DNA of 51,345 bases from Aestuariivirga sp. (GCA_030680855.1 JAUXUN010000077.1:1-51345), one strand, 5' to 3'. Positions 33,765 to 42,751 are shown, counted from the stretch's first letter. The notes: generated by a model from the sequence alone, not told the origin. Numbers and translations are program-made.

Positions 33765-34871
33765 TTACGCGGGAACGCGGGCGCGTGCCGTGTTCACCGG
33801 GACGCCCAGCGCCCACCGCAGGCTGCGATCCACGCCGGGGAAACTGCGGCCTTCCTGCGTAAGCCTGTAAGCTGCGATCCAGGCTTCAGCCTGGGCCGAC
33901 ATGGGCCGCGCCTCGGAACGGAAGAGCTCAGGATCGACGCTGGACGGGAAGTCGCTGCTGCCGATAAATTGCAAGAGCCTGCGCCCCACCTCCGCCATCT
34001 TTGCGCGGTGCGAGAGCTCCGCCATGCCGCCGAGATAACGGTTTGATACGGCTTCAACCACATCCCATTTGGTCATCGCATCGAATGACTTCTTGATGTC
34101 GGGCGCATCAAGCAATTCAAGGCAGGTCTGGAGGTAATTGCCGGTTTCGCGGGCAAGAGCCAGAATATTGCCATAGCTCGCACGGTCAATGGCATAACGC
34201 AGATCTGTGCCGAGCCGCTGCACTGTGGCAATCGCACCGAACGGACGGTCAGAGATTTCCGCCGAGCCGCGGATTACTTCTCCGACGACGAGATCGCGGA
34301 AGTATTGGGCGAGCGACGAGTTGAAGGCCACAAACTGGAAGTGGAAATTTCGATTGACCGCCGCACCCTGCGGTGCCGGCATGCTGCCGTAGTTGAACAC
34401 GCGGCGATAAGCGAGGCCGCGGTCGCGCCGCGTATAGCGCAGCGGCCGCCATTTCTCGAGGATGTAAAGGCCGCGTGCACCTGGCCCCTGTTGGATTTTC
34501 ATGCGGCCAAGTGCAAAGAGGCGGCGCAGCACGTCCACCACTTCAAATACTTTCATACGTTCATGCTGATAAATAAAATAGAGCTCTGCCGCCGCGTGAA
34601 CCTGACTGGGGACCACCGACTCATCGAAATCCGCTTTGAGCAGAGGATAGGGAATCTGGTCGAAGGGCTGGACACCATTTGGACCGAGGCCAATGAAATC
34701 CGGGAAGCTGGCAGCGGTCGGGCTCGAAGCACTCTCCAGCGACCGGCCCAGGAAGCCTTCGAACTGCTGCTCGAAAGCAGCACGTTCCGAGGGTGAGAGG
34801 TTCGGCAGTTCATCGCGCAGGACGCGCTGCAGAAGGCGTTGGAGAACATCATGTGTGGCTGCGTTCGACAT
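33765..34871 (-). CDS. Uncharacterised 368-residue protein
   Basis: No family is recognised. The N-terminal 60 residues are helical and charged (VLQRLLQRVLRDELPNLSPS), followed by a mixed domain with ERMKVFEVVDVLRRLFALGR and LYILEKWRPLRYTRRDRGLA. The C-terminus is largely helical. The gene is complete, 40 bases from its upstream neighbour, with coding character throughout. Nothing marks it as an enzyme. Confidence 0.6.
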   Translation of the reverse strand: MSNAATHDVLQRLLQRVLRDELPNLSPSERAAFEQQFEGFLGRSLESASSPTAASFPDFIGLGPNGVQPFDQIPYPLLKADFDESVVPSQVHAAAELYFIYQHERMKVFEVVDVLRRLFALGRMKIQQGPGARGLYILEKWRPLRYTRRDRGLAYRRVFNYGSMPAPQGAAVNRNFHFQFVAFNSSLAQYFRDLVVGEVIRGSAEISDRPFGAIATVQRLGTDLRYAIDRASYGNILALARETGNYLQTCLELLDAPDIKKSFDAMTKWDVVEAVSNRYLGGMAELSHRAKMAEVGRRLLQFIGSSDFPSSVDPELFRSEARPMSAQAEAWIAAYRLTQEGRSFPGVDRSLRWALGVPVNTARARVPA

Positions 34872-34911
34872 AGCTCAACCTCTTTGCTTACTTCGGCGTT
34901 CCCGCATGTGA

Positions 34912-35433
34912 TCAGGACGCGGCTGTCGTAATGTTGTTAGTTAATTCTTGGCGGCCGTAAGTTTTCTCGCGAGCACATTCGACAGCCTTGGTCAGTTTTC
35001 CCTCGGAGGGGAGTTCTATGTGGTGTTCTTCCGCGTGATACCGCAGCTTATTTCGGATATCCTTTGCGCGTGCCTTTGCTTTCTGGTCAAGGTCGCCCGC
35101 AATGGTTTTAAGTGAACTGAGTCCGGCCATGGAGAATATCTTGTTGAGGTCAGTTGATCCCTTGAGTGCCTCGTCGAGGAACTCCAGCGTTTCATCGTCG
35201 CATGCAGTATCGCTACCGCCGCCGCCTGGATCAGGACTTTTGATAGCATCGCGGATTTCGCGAAGAACCGTTGCAATATCCCGCAGCGATCCTTTGTCAT
35301 TCCCGGAACCAGCAACGCTCCTCAGAGTTTCATTCAGAATTTTGAGCTGGTTGATAACTGTTTCGGCGTTACGGTGGATCAGGTGTTCAGGCATGGCTCG
35401 CTCCCACGGGTGAGATATCGTTTCATCATTCAA
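34912..35433 (-). CDS. Uncharacterised 173-residue helical protein
   Basis: The N-terminal half is likely coiled coil (INQLKILNETLRSV, IATVLREIRDAIKS). A short Gly/Asp-rich linker (PDPGGGGSD) and an acidic then basic helical tail follow. There is no recognised domain. It overlaps the 592-residue gene by four bases and is probably an assembly partner of that protein. An internal Met14 is an alternative start. Confidence 0.55.
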   Translation of the reverse strand: MNDETISHPWERAMPEHLIHRNAETVINQLKILNETLRSVAGSGNDKGSLRDIATVLREIRDAIKSPDPGGGGSDTACDDETLEFLDEALKGSTDLNKIFSMAGLSSLKTIAGDLDQKAKARAKDIRNKLRYHAEEHHIELPSEGKLTKAVECAREKTYGRQELTNNITTAAS

Positions 35434-37208
35434 TCGTTTTCCAAAAGATTGATGCCAATTCCATCCGCATCATCAGTCATCCACATTTGCGCCGTTTCAA
35501 AGTCAGGCGGCATCTTCATTTCTGCGTCGCTGCAAGGTTCATGCTTGATCTCTCCTAATTCTGCGATTGCTTCCTGGACTTCTTCGATCAGTTTCGCAAT
35601 TCCCTTGCCATCGAGCACATCCAAAATAAGCTGACGTCGGCAAATCGGAGCTATCGAGGACACAAGACGCGCACTGGCACGTTCCTCCTTCAATTGATAA
35701 CAGAGCATGTCGTGCATCATCTGCGCACGATCCGATTTTAGATCAGAGTCAGCAATCTTCAGGAAGGCAGTCCAGTTTACAAGACCGGGCGCCATGGTCA
35801 TGATCTTTGTTGTCGCTTCCTTGAATTTCGCTGATCCTACGACAGGCAGAACTTTAAAATGAGCATCTACCGCTTCGATAATGGCGCCATAGGCGGCGGC
35901 TCGAACTTCCGCATCGCTCTTACCAAGAGGATCCGTGCCAAATGCGTAGAGGTCGATGGCGCGATCGAGGTCATAGACCAGCTTTGAGAAGAAGATGATA
36001 TTCTGGGCGTCGTCCTCGTCGCAGGAACAGCACAGGCAATCAATCCACTCGGCCGCCGCTGATCGTGCAAGTGCAGTCTGTATGAGCGTGAGCACAGGCT
36101 CGTCCGAGCCGCCGACGAGAGATGATTGCCCCGCAAGAAGGGGCGAACGGGCGAGGAAGGGCAGCCGGTAGCCACCAGCACTCACGGCGAAACCCTGGAC
36201 AAAGTAGCTAAGCGCTGCAATGAAGCGGGCAAGTGGTGGTGACGGCGGGCTTATTTCGGTGCTTACGACGGAAATGAATCGCCGGAAGCGTCGCACGCTC
36301 ATGCTGGCTACTGATCCCAGCGCTTTGAGTCCGTCCGCCGAATTGTCCGCGGCCAGGTCGAGCAAATCATCGAGCTGGCGCGACAGGTATCCTTCATCAA
36401 GAAGTGAGCGCAAATCCGCCGTATCGCTCGTTTCCAGCTGATTGTGAATTTGCACCAATGAAACAATGCCACGTGGCCAAAGTTCGAGTGACGATGCACC
36501 ACTCGAATTGCGGTGGAGGAGCTGCAGTTCGTTGATTACCGTGTCGCGGCGCTGGCGCAGAGTGGCTGCGGGCACGCGTGGGATATGGGTGCTGCGGGTC
36601 ACGCCGGCATCGGCCAGTCCATCGCCGAGGATTACAAGTATGAGGCTGGCGATCGCATCGCAGGCCTGGGCCAGGCGGCAGAAGGCGCCGCCGCTGCATG
36701 TTGCAAGTGCGGCGGCATAGCGCGAAACCCTGGCATAGTCTCCAAGTGTGCGGCGCGCGGTCATGGCGCGATCTGAGGATTGGGGATCAAGCGCAAATCG
36801 GGCGGCATTCAGGCCATCGGCTGCCGCAGCACGAATGGCGCGCGCCCAACCCCTCATCTCGGCGTTGATCTCGGCCAAGGCGGGATCACTGGCAATTTCG
36901 GCAAGAACCCGTTCGAGGTCAATCTGGGCATCAACAATCTCCGGTCGCGTGCCGGTAGAATTTGCGGTCGTTGCAACAGCATCTATGACGACACTGAAAG
37001 GCAGCCCCTTACGTTCGCGGTCCATTAATAGTGCGTCCTTGCCATAACGCAGGAGAAGACCGCGTGAAAGCTCTTCGACATTTGCCGGATCGCTGATCTT
37101 CAATGCTTTGCGCAATACTGACTCGACCGTTTTCTGCGGCGGGGCGCGATCCAAATCTGATGCGGAAAGGAGGGCGGGGCTTGTTGTGATCATTTTGCTG
37201 GTCCTCAT
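35430..37208 (-). CDS. Uncharacterised 592-residue helical protein
   Basis: This is the largest gene of the cluster. Its protein appears almost entirely alpha-helical. Several Cys residues group in EWIDCLCCSCDEDDAQ, which could bind a metal, though no known motif fits. It shows no Walker, transmembrane or signal sequence. Its start overlaps the HExxH gene by four bases and its stop overlaps the 173-residue gene by four bases. The three were probably co-translated and act together. A scaffold or adaptor role is possible but is only a guess. Confidence 0.6.
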   Translation of the reverse strand: MRTSKMITTSPALLSASDLDRAPPQKTVESVLRKALKISDPANVEELSRGLLLRYGKDALLMDRERKGLPFSVVIDAVATTANSTGTRPEIVDAQIDLERVLAEIASDPALAEINAEMRGWARAIRAAAADGLNAARFALDPQSSDRAMTARRTLGDYARVSRYAAALATCSGGAFCRLAQACDAIASLILVILGDGLADAGVTRSTHIPRVPAATLRQRRDTVINELQLLHRNSSGASSLELWPRGIVSLVQIHNQLETSDTADLRSLLDEGYLSRQLDDLLDLAADNSADGLKALGSVASMSVRRFRRFISVVSTEISPPSPPLARFIAALSYFVQGFAVSAGGYRLPFLARSPLLAGQSSLVGGSDEPVLTLIQTALARSAAAEWIDCLCCSCDEDDAQNIIFFSKLVYDLDRAIDLYAFGTDPLGKSDAEVRAAAYGAIIEAVDAHFKVLPVVGSAKFKEATTKIMTMAPGLVNWTAFLKIADSDLKSDRAQMMHDMLCYQLKEERASARLVSSIAPICRRQLILDVLDGKGIAKLIEEVQEAIAELGEIKHEPCSDAEMKMPPDFETAQMWMTDDADGIGINLLEND

Positions 37209-38494
37209 GCCACGGCTGCTAACTGGACAAGTGGCCGCTCGCGTTCAGCGGCGGCAAGACGTGAAAGATGTGAGACAATAAGGTGCGACAGGCGCGCCGG
37301 ATGCGCCCCCTTGCCGAGTGCTAGACTGGAGGCCGACACCAAATGGCGTGGCGGGAGGTCTTCGGGAACTTTGCCTGCCGCGAGTTTGAATGCGCCACGT
37401 TGAATGCCGGTTTCATCCCGCTTCGTGAAGGGAATGATGTCAACAAGGGCGCGTTGCCCGAGCGCGCGGCGCGGCTGGAAGGCAATTTCATCGACAATCA
37501 GCGGAATCGCCGACGGTGCCGATTGCAGGATTGGATTTGGAATCCGGTGGCCTTTTTGCGGATTGTAGAATGTGCTCCAGATACGTTTTGCAGAAGCTGC
37601 TTCTTCGGCAAATCCCATGCGCTCCATCATGGCGGCGAGGATAAACGCGCGGAGATATCCTGTGGGATGGGATCCTCCTGGCCTGTAGGTCATGGCGCGC
37701 GGCGCGGGATGGGCGAGGAAAACCATCATGCCGGTGGCGGCCGCAGGCCCACCGAGGAGGATGGCGGCCAAGTCAGCGAATATTTCCTTGTGCCAGCGGC
37801 CGTAGGTGGACACGGCTTGAGGGTTTTGGCCGGAACTCATCATGCGCCGGGTGAGCGACGTGCGATTCTCGTGCCACAACCCGAGGTCTGCCTGAAGATT
37901 ATGGGACACCTCATGAAGGAAAACGGCTTGCCAGGGATTGTCGCGGTCCCATGGGATTCGGATCACCGGGAAGGGATTGCGATCGCCGAGCAGACGCGCG
38001 AGCTGCACGCCCCTTCGCATCGTTGCGGGCGAATAACCATGTTCCAAATAGGTCAGGGGTTTCAGCAACGGTTTGGCGAGGAGTTCGGGGGCCGCCGCTC
38101 GGATGGCGCGGTAGCAGTCCAAAGCGATCACGTCATGGGCCGCGAGGGCCGGGGCGAAACTGGAGCCGCGCTGGCTGAAGATTTCGAAGAACATGCCAAA
38201 GCTGCGGCGGGCGCGGTCCACTTCACGTTCCACCATGGCCATCGCAATCAGGCGTTGGCCGGGGTTTGCCGCGCTCCAGCCAGCTTCCATGCGCTTAACT
38301 TGACGAACGCTTCTCTGGCCGATCTCGCCCAGGCGGCGGTTTGCCGCAATGAAATGTTCATGGGAAGGCGCATAGGGCATGTCCTGCGGCCTCAGGCCAA
38401 CGCGCCTGGGAGTTAGCCGTGAAAGCCTGTCAGCCCTGGCCACGAGACCATGGCGTTTGCCTTCGAGAAATTGCAGTACCACGGGCGCTGCCAT
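37205..38494 (-). CDS. Putative HExxH zinc metallopeptidase
   Basis: A 429-residue protein without a signal peptide. The zinc motif HEVSH is at 194-198 (FLHEVSHNLQADLGLWHEN). Further on, HKEIFADLAAILLGG places a conserved-looking Glu237 and Asp241 about 40 residues later, the right place for a third zinc ligand as in gluzincins. The first 150 residues are Arg-rich and helical. I do not recognise the family, so this would be an atypical or new metalloprotease. It lies second in the cluster, directly after the acidic/basic protein gene. Confidence 0.7.
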   Translation of the reverse strand: MAAPVVLQFLEGKRHGLVARADRLSRLTPRRVGLRPQDMPYAPSHEHFIAANRRLGEIGQRSVRQVKRMEAGWSAANPGQRLIAMAMVEREVDRARRSFGMFFEIFSQRGSSFAPALAAHDVIALDCYRAIRAAAPELLAKPLLKPLTYLEHGYSPATMRRGVQLARLLGDRNPFPVIRIPWDRDNPWQAVFLHEVSHNLQADLGLWHENRTSLTRRMMSSGQNPQAVSTYGRWHKEIFADLAAILLGGPAAATGMMVFLAHPAPRAMTYRPGGSHPTGYLRAFILAAMMERMGFAEEAASAKRIWSTFYNPQKGHRIPNPILQSAPSAIPLIVDEIAFQPRRALGQRALVDIIPFTKRDETGIQRGAFKLAAGKVPEDLPPRHLVSASSLALGKGAHPARLSHLIVSHLSRLAAAERERPLVQLAAVA

Positions 38495-38572
38495 GGCGGG
38501 CTCCCAAAATGTTGCGATTGAAGAAAAGAGCGTGGGGGTCTCCGCCGGTGCGGACCCCCACGCAAGTTGGTA

Positions 38573-39535
38573 TCAGAGTCTTGTGATGCGGACAGGACCG
38601 CGGACAACAAAGGTGCGGCCACGCCGGCCTGCGCCGCCGCAATTGCAACGGGGCATGCCAAGTGCGCCACCACCTGTACCACGCATAACGCGTGCCACGA
38701 TGGCGCGGCCCCGCATGAGAGGTTGTGCCAAACGGCGCAGCATGGCGGGATTTGCGGCAACGCGCCGTGCCGTGTTGAGGGCAACTTGCGGGCGTTGCCG
38801 GGCCGGCGTATGGCGCACCGCGGCGGTGCGGCGGACACTGCGAACAACACGCGGCAACGCTCGAATGGCGGCGGGTCCGCGGGTGTTGACCAAGGTTTGC
38901 GCAGCCTGGCGAACCTGGCGAACGGCGCGTACGCGCGCGGCGGCTGGTGCGGTCGTAGCGGCTTGGCGCATAAGTGCGCGTGCGGCAACGGCGGCTGCAA
39001 TTGGCGCCACGGCACGATTGCGCGCTGCAAGTTCGGACAGGGCTTCAAGAGCCTCTTCCTCGGATGCACCTTCCATCCGGAGCTGGCCAAGCACGCCAGC
39101 CACACGGCCGGCAATCTGCGCGGCGGGATGGGGAATGACCCGAAGGATTGGGGCTGCGGCGCGCGCAACCTGGCCAATTACAGGCGCAGCCCGGCGCGCG
39201 ACATTGGCCGCCGTGCTGACCACGCGGCGTGCGACGCGGGCGAGACGGCGGAAGAATTCATCTGAGTCCTCCGCAGCAAGGGCAAAAGCCAGCGCCTCGT
39301 CCATGCTGGATTCCTCGCCAGACTCATCGCCTTCATCATATTCGTCCCAGGAATCACCTTCATCGAGTTCGTCAACCTCGTCCACTTCATCACCTTCATC
39401 AAGCTCGTCGACCTCGTCCACTTCATCGAGTTCGTCGACTTCATCAAGCTCGTCCATTTCGTCATAAGCTTCTGACTGCCCTTCGGCTTCGCCAGCATCC
39501 CACTCGTCAACGAGATTTTCTTCGTAATGTGCCAT
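38573..39535 (-). CDS. Charge-segregated protein: Asp/Glu repeat head, Arg/Ala-rich body
   Basis: The first of ten cluster genes encodes 320 residues of strong charge asymmetry. Residues of about 1-80 are mostly Asp, Glu, Val and Leu in a degenerate repeat (DELDEVDELDEVDEVDELDE). Residues of about 95-300 are Ala, Arg and Val rich helix-forming text (RRLARVARRVVSTAANVARR). The tail ends with a Cys-Gly element (MPRCNCGGAGRRGR). No family is recognised. The two halves could neutralise each other. The many Glu, Asp and Arg sites would suit either protease in the cluster. A role as substrate, nucleic-acid binder or scaffold is open. Confidence 0.6.
   Translation of the reverse strand: MAHYEENLVDEWDAGEAEGQSEAYDEMDELDEVDELDEVDEVDELDEGDEVDEVDELDEGDSWDEYDEGDESGEESSMDEALAFALAAEDSDEFFRRLARVARRVVSTAANVARRAAPVIGQVARAAAPILRVIPHPAAQIAGRVAGVLGQLRMEGASEEEALEALSELAARNRAVAPIAAAVAARALMRQAATTAPAAARVRAVRQVRQAAQTLVNTRGPAAIRALPRVVRSVRRTAAVRHTPARQRPQVALNTARRVAANPAMLRRLAQPLMRGRAIVARVMRGTGGGALGMPRCNCGGAGRRGRTFVVRGPVRITRL
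39352..39470 (-). repeat. Degenerate in-gene tandem repeat coding for the acidic head
   Basis: Short repeats based on TCATCGAGTTCGTC and related 12- to 18-base units encode the Asp-Glu-Leu-Asp-Glu-Val pattern. The units are imperfect and keep the reading frame. Confidence 0.7.
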
Positions 39536-39999
39536 GACGGCCTCTCCTTCGGCTCAGTTGAAGCTCACACTTGATAGTTAGTCGGAAGATCACAATGCGC
39601 GCGGAAAATATTGATTGAAAGTCGCACAGCGCCAGTGCCCAATTCATGGTCATCCATTCGGGTGACAACTGCTAAACTTTTTGCAATTTAGGATCGGTAA
39701 CTGTGCAGAATTAAAAGCAGTCACAACCTGTCCAGTATTTTGCACCGGACGCAGTGAGAGACTATTGGATGAGCGAGGCATCGTAGAGAAGGATAAGTTT
39801 TAGGTGTCTGACCCCGGATTTTGATGGTGCAGTATTCTCCCTGGAATGGAGGGATGCATTATGGGACAAATTCTTCGCGGCGGCGCCACCACGACTGAGG
39901 CAATCCGTCGAGCAATACAGCATGGTCAAGAGACGGCACACTGCTGGAACAAGCTCTCAATACCCATAGTCGGCCTCCTGCCCATCCTGAATCAAGCAT
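39536..39999. other. Boundary between protease cluster and cytochrome locus
   Basis: The cluster's promoter should lie at 39540-39800 on the minus strand, but I see no clear sigma70 or other motif. The rest contains an IS481-family remnant (39805-39935). No copy of the dispersed repeat was found here. Confidence 0.5.
39805..39935 (+). mobile_element. IS481-family left-end remnant with transposase N-terminus
   Basis: TGTCTGACCCCGGATTTTGA, an IS481-type terminal inverted repeat, begins near 39805. ATG 39861 then opens MGQILRGGATTTEAIRRAIQ, the family's helix-turn-helix N-terminus, which stops matching after about 24 residues (39932). The catalytic DDE domain and the right end are absent, so it cannot move. 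Confidence 0.75.
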
Positions 40000-41007
40000 T
40001 CATTCTGCCTTCAGGCCAAGTACATTCGCCGCTGCCAGAATCTTGGCCGATGCGGCCGGGTCGTCAACGAAGATCTCACGCGCCTTACGGAACGCTTTTG
40101 CCGCCACCTCCGTGTCACCAAGCACAACGCGGGAGCGCATAAGGTGAATCCAACCGTCGACATCTCGCGGGGAACTCTTTAGTCGTTGTGCCAAGCCATT
40201 GACCATCGACCGGATTGCAGCGTCGCGCTCGCGCTCTGGCATCGCTTCGGGAGTGGTAACTTTCCCGACGCTTGGTTTGCCATCGACGGCTTCGGTTTGC
40301 GAAGACGAGGTTATTTGCGAATTGTCGCTTTCAGAGGCCTTCGCCTTGGCCTCTTCGTATGAGAGCTTGAGTTCGGCAGAGCTCGGATCAAGCTCCAAAG
40401 CTTTTCCAAAGGCTGTGGTTGCTTGTTCATAGCGCTCCGTGTGGAAATAGGACCAACCGAGCATCCGCCACCCTTCAGTATCCTGTGGTGCGGCCTCAAG
40501 CCGGGCCGCCAGCCGTTCGATCATAGCGTTCACATCGGGTAGAAGTTCGCCGGCTGCCGTCGTGGACGGCGGTTGTTGAGTTCCAATGGAACGGGCGTAG
40601 TCCGTAAGCCCCGTAAGCATTTCCCCGTCCAGCTCCGAAAACGAGATTATTTTCTCCTGGTGAACCGCCTCTGGGGCGCTTTTGTCATAGGAAACAGCAG
40701 CGCCAATGCCTGAAACAAGCAGGAAAACCGAGGAAGTCACCAATAGCTTTAGGGGGTAATCTTGAATGTTTTTGCTGAATCCCCGGCCCGATGACGGCAA
40801 ACGGGAGAGAAGAGCAAGTCTCGCTGCGTCTGCTTCTGCATCGGTGAGCTCTCCATTCTTAAGTCGCGCTCCAATATTTTCCAGAGAAGCTTTGCAGTTT
40901 TCCACCTCAGGCTGCTCCTTCCGCAAGCCCCTCCCTCCCATCAGAAAGTGCAACAGAACTGGTATTGAAGAGGCAACAAAAAGCCAACCAAAAAACGTCC
41001 AAGACAT
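40000..41007 (-). CDS. ccmI: CcmI-like cytochrome c biogenesis TPR protein
   Basis: A 335-residue protein with a membrane helix at the N-terminus (WTFFGWLFVASSIPVLLHFL), a second helix near 90-110 and a periplasmic TPR domain (GWRMLGWSYFHTERYEQATT, GWIHLMRSRVVLGDTE). CcmI presents apocytochrome c to the CcmFH haem lyase. Here it stands next to genes for 19 haem-binding sites and without ccmF or ccmH in view. It may be a dedicated chaperone for these cytochromes. It is downstream of the beta-barrel gene in the same direction. Confidence 0.8.
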   Translation of the reverse strand: MSWTFFGWLFVASSIPVLLHFLMGGRGLRKEQPEVENCKASLENIGARLKNGELTDAEADAARLALLSRLPSSGRGFSKNIQDYPLKLLVTSSVFLLVSGIGAAVSYDKSAPEAVHQEKIISFSELDGEMLTGLTDYARSIGTQQPPSTTAAGELLPDVNAMIERLAARLEAAPQDTEGWRMLGWSYFHTERYEQATTAFGKALELDPSSAELKLSYEEAKAKASESDNSQITSSSQTEAVDGKPSVGKVTTPEAMPERERDAAIRSMVNGLAQRLKSSPRDVDGWIHLMRSRVVLGDTEVAAKAFRKAREIFVDDPAASAKILAAANVLGLKAE

Positions 41008-41044
41008 CTTCCCGCTCCCAGATTCTTGATAAAACTATTCCATC

Positions 41045-42751
41045 TCAAAACTTTCTTCGAATCTCCGCGCGGATGCCGAAGTTGTCTTCCTCACCCCCGA
41101 GGATGTGATAGGTAGCATCGGCGCGGAAAAGCCATGCCCGGTCGATCGGAATCTGATAACGGACACCGAAGCCGTATTGCGCGTCTTCGGCGCCTATGCC
41201 GTCATCATTGAAAGGCTGAACCATAGCCATCTCGAAGACGAGCTGCTCATCCAGATCAAAGAGGTATTGCAGGCCAAAGGCGCCGCCCCAGGCATTGGAG
41301 CCGCTGTCGTCGAGTTTCGGGTAGCCGGTCAGGGCATCGGTCTCGAAGTTGATGCCGATGTTCTTCAGAATGCCCGCGCCATTGCCATCAACCAGGGGCT
41401 GAGGGTTACCGAAGCCGACGAAGAAGTTGGCGTAGGGGAGCAGCGTGCTCGGCAAGCCTGTGATCAGGCTATTCTCCGAAATGATTGCAAGGCCCTCGTC
41501 ATCGCCTTGGGGGTCTTCCCCGAAGTTTGCGAAAACGCGGGTCGAGTTTGAAATTGTATTGGAATAGCGCCGCGTGTAGGCGCCCGTCACGAAGTGTGTC
41601 AGAAGGCCCTCCTGATCGTCGCGGCCATCGATCAGCCCGTAGCCCGTCTCGATGTAGCCGCCGTAAGCATCGACGAAGGCAGTGGCGCCGAAGAGATTGG
41701 AGTTGTTGTTGTCTTTCGTGTCCGCGCCGATGATACCGTTATTGTCGACATCGTTGAACGCGGCAAACAGTGTGACGTCGAAATTTGCAAGGCCGAGCGC
41801 CTGCGAGTTCTTTGCGGGGAAAGATACCGCGCCGCCAAGAATCGCGTCGTTGGCCCAGATGCCGTTCTGCAGGAACAGCGGGAAGAGACCGACAGTGAAA
41901 GGCAGGTCGAAACTGGCTTCTCGCCCCGAAAAACCGGAATAGAGCGAGCCGAAGTCACCCTCTAAAAACAGGGTCTGCGGCTCTGGGTCGAACTCAAAGT
42001 TGAACTTGTTATCCGCGTCGCCGCCGCCGAACTCGTAGCGGGTGAATTTTGCATTCTTCTGAAGCGGCGTGAAGAAGGCGTGTATGCGCTCGGTGCCGGT
42101 GATCTTGAAGTCGACGTCGAGGTTCAGCCGGGTCGCGACCTGGGCGATATCCTTGCCGTTATTTCTATTGTAGGCGAGCGCTGTCCGCCAGTCGCCGTAA
42201 ATGGAAAGGCCTGGGAGCAGCGGATTCTTTTTGCCCAAAAGGGTGCTGCTCTCGTCGTATGCGCCGGACGTGTATTGCTGGCGGCCCAGTTCAAGCAGCG
42301 GGCGCGGCGGCTCGACCGCCGTTTTGGCACCGTAGACGTCGACCTGCCCCTGGGCATTGTAGCTGGTTTCGTACTGCGGATCGGATCGGAAAAGATCCCC
42401 CTTGCCGTCCGCGTTGCTGCTGATGTTTTCCACTATGTCTGTGGAATTGCCGTCAGTCTTTTTTTTCGAATTAGCTTCTGCGGGCTGCGTATCAGCTTGG
42501 TTTTCGGGCGGGAAAAGTGATTCGCTGGACCTGAAGAGCGCCTGCCACGCCCGGATCAACACGTTTTCCTTTTGCGCATTGCTGCTGCTTGCGCTTTTTC
42601 CGGCCTTGCTGCTGCTTGCGCTTTTTTCGGCTTTGCTCCCGCTTGCGCCATTCGCGGCTTCTGCCCTGATGTCGGACATCACAAGGCAGCCACAGGCTGC
42701 CAGCACGACTATGGCGGTCGATGCCCGGACAAGGTACGCACTACTCAACAT
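41045..42751 (-). CDS. Putative outer-membrane beta-barrel protein
   Basis: A 568-residue protein. The N-terminus has a hydrophobic signal that also contains a lipobox-like LAACG at 17-21, so cleavage by either signal peptidase is possible. A low-complexity Ser/Lys/Ala linker follows (KSASSSKAGKSASSSNAQ). From about residue 150 there are alternating amphipathic strands and many aromatic residues, and the chain ends in Phe (IRRKF). Together these indicate a large outer-membrane barrel. Next to multiheme cytochromes it may be the porin of an electron conduit, but no direct similarity to MtrB or PioB is claimed. Confidence 0.6.
   Translation of the reverse strand: MLSSAYLVRASTAIVVLAACGCLVMSDIRAEAANGASGSKAEKSASSSKAGKSASSSNAQKENVLIRAWQALFRSSESLFPPENQADTQPAEANSKKKTDGNSTDIVENISSNADGKGDLFRSDPQYETSYNAQGQVDVYGAKTAVEPPRPLLELGRQQYTSGAYDESSTLLGKKNPLLPGLSIYGDWRTALAYNRNNGKDIAQVATRLNLDVDFKITGTERIHAFFTPLQKNAKFTRYEFGGGDADNKFNFEFDPEPQTLFLEGDFGSLYSGFSGREASFDLPFTVGLFPLFLQNGIWANDAILGGAVSFPAKNSQALGLANFDVTLFAAFNDVDNNGIIGADTKDNNNSNLFGATAFVDAYGGYIETGYGLIDGRDDQEGLLTHFVTGAYTRRYSNTISNSTRVFANFGEDPQGDDEGLAIISENSLITGLPSTLLPYANFFVGFGNPQPLVDGNGAGILKNIGINFETDALTGYPKLDDSGSNAWGGAFGLQYLFDLDEQLVFEMAMVQPFNDDGIGAEDAQYGFGVRYQIPIDRAWLFRADATYHILGGEEDNFGIRAEIRRKF

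Noticed and set aside
38379-39467. 362-residue frame on the plus strand, Ser-rich end
   Set aside because: It is antisense to the charge-segregated protein; the Ser repeats are the complement of the acidic repeats. No ribosome site or homologous text.
39352-39470. CRISPR-like short repeats
   Set aside because: The units are degenerate, keep the codon frame and have no spacers; they encode the acidic head.
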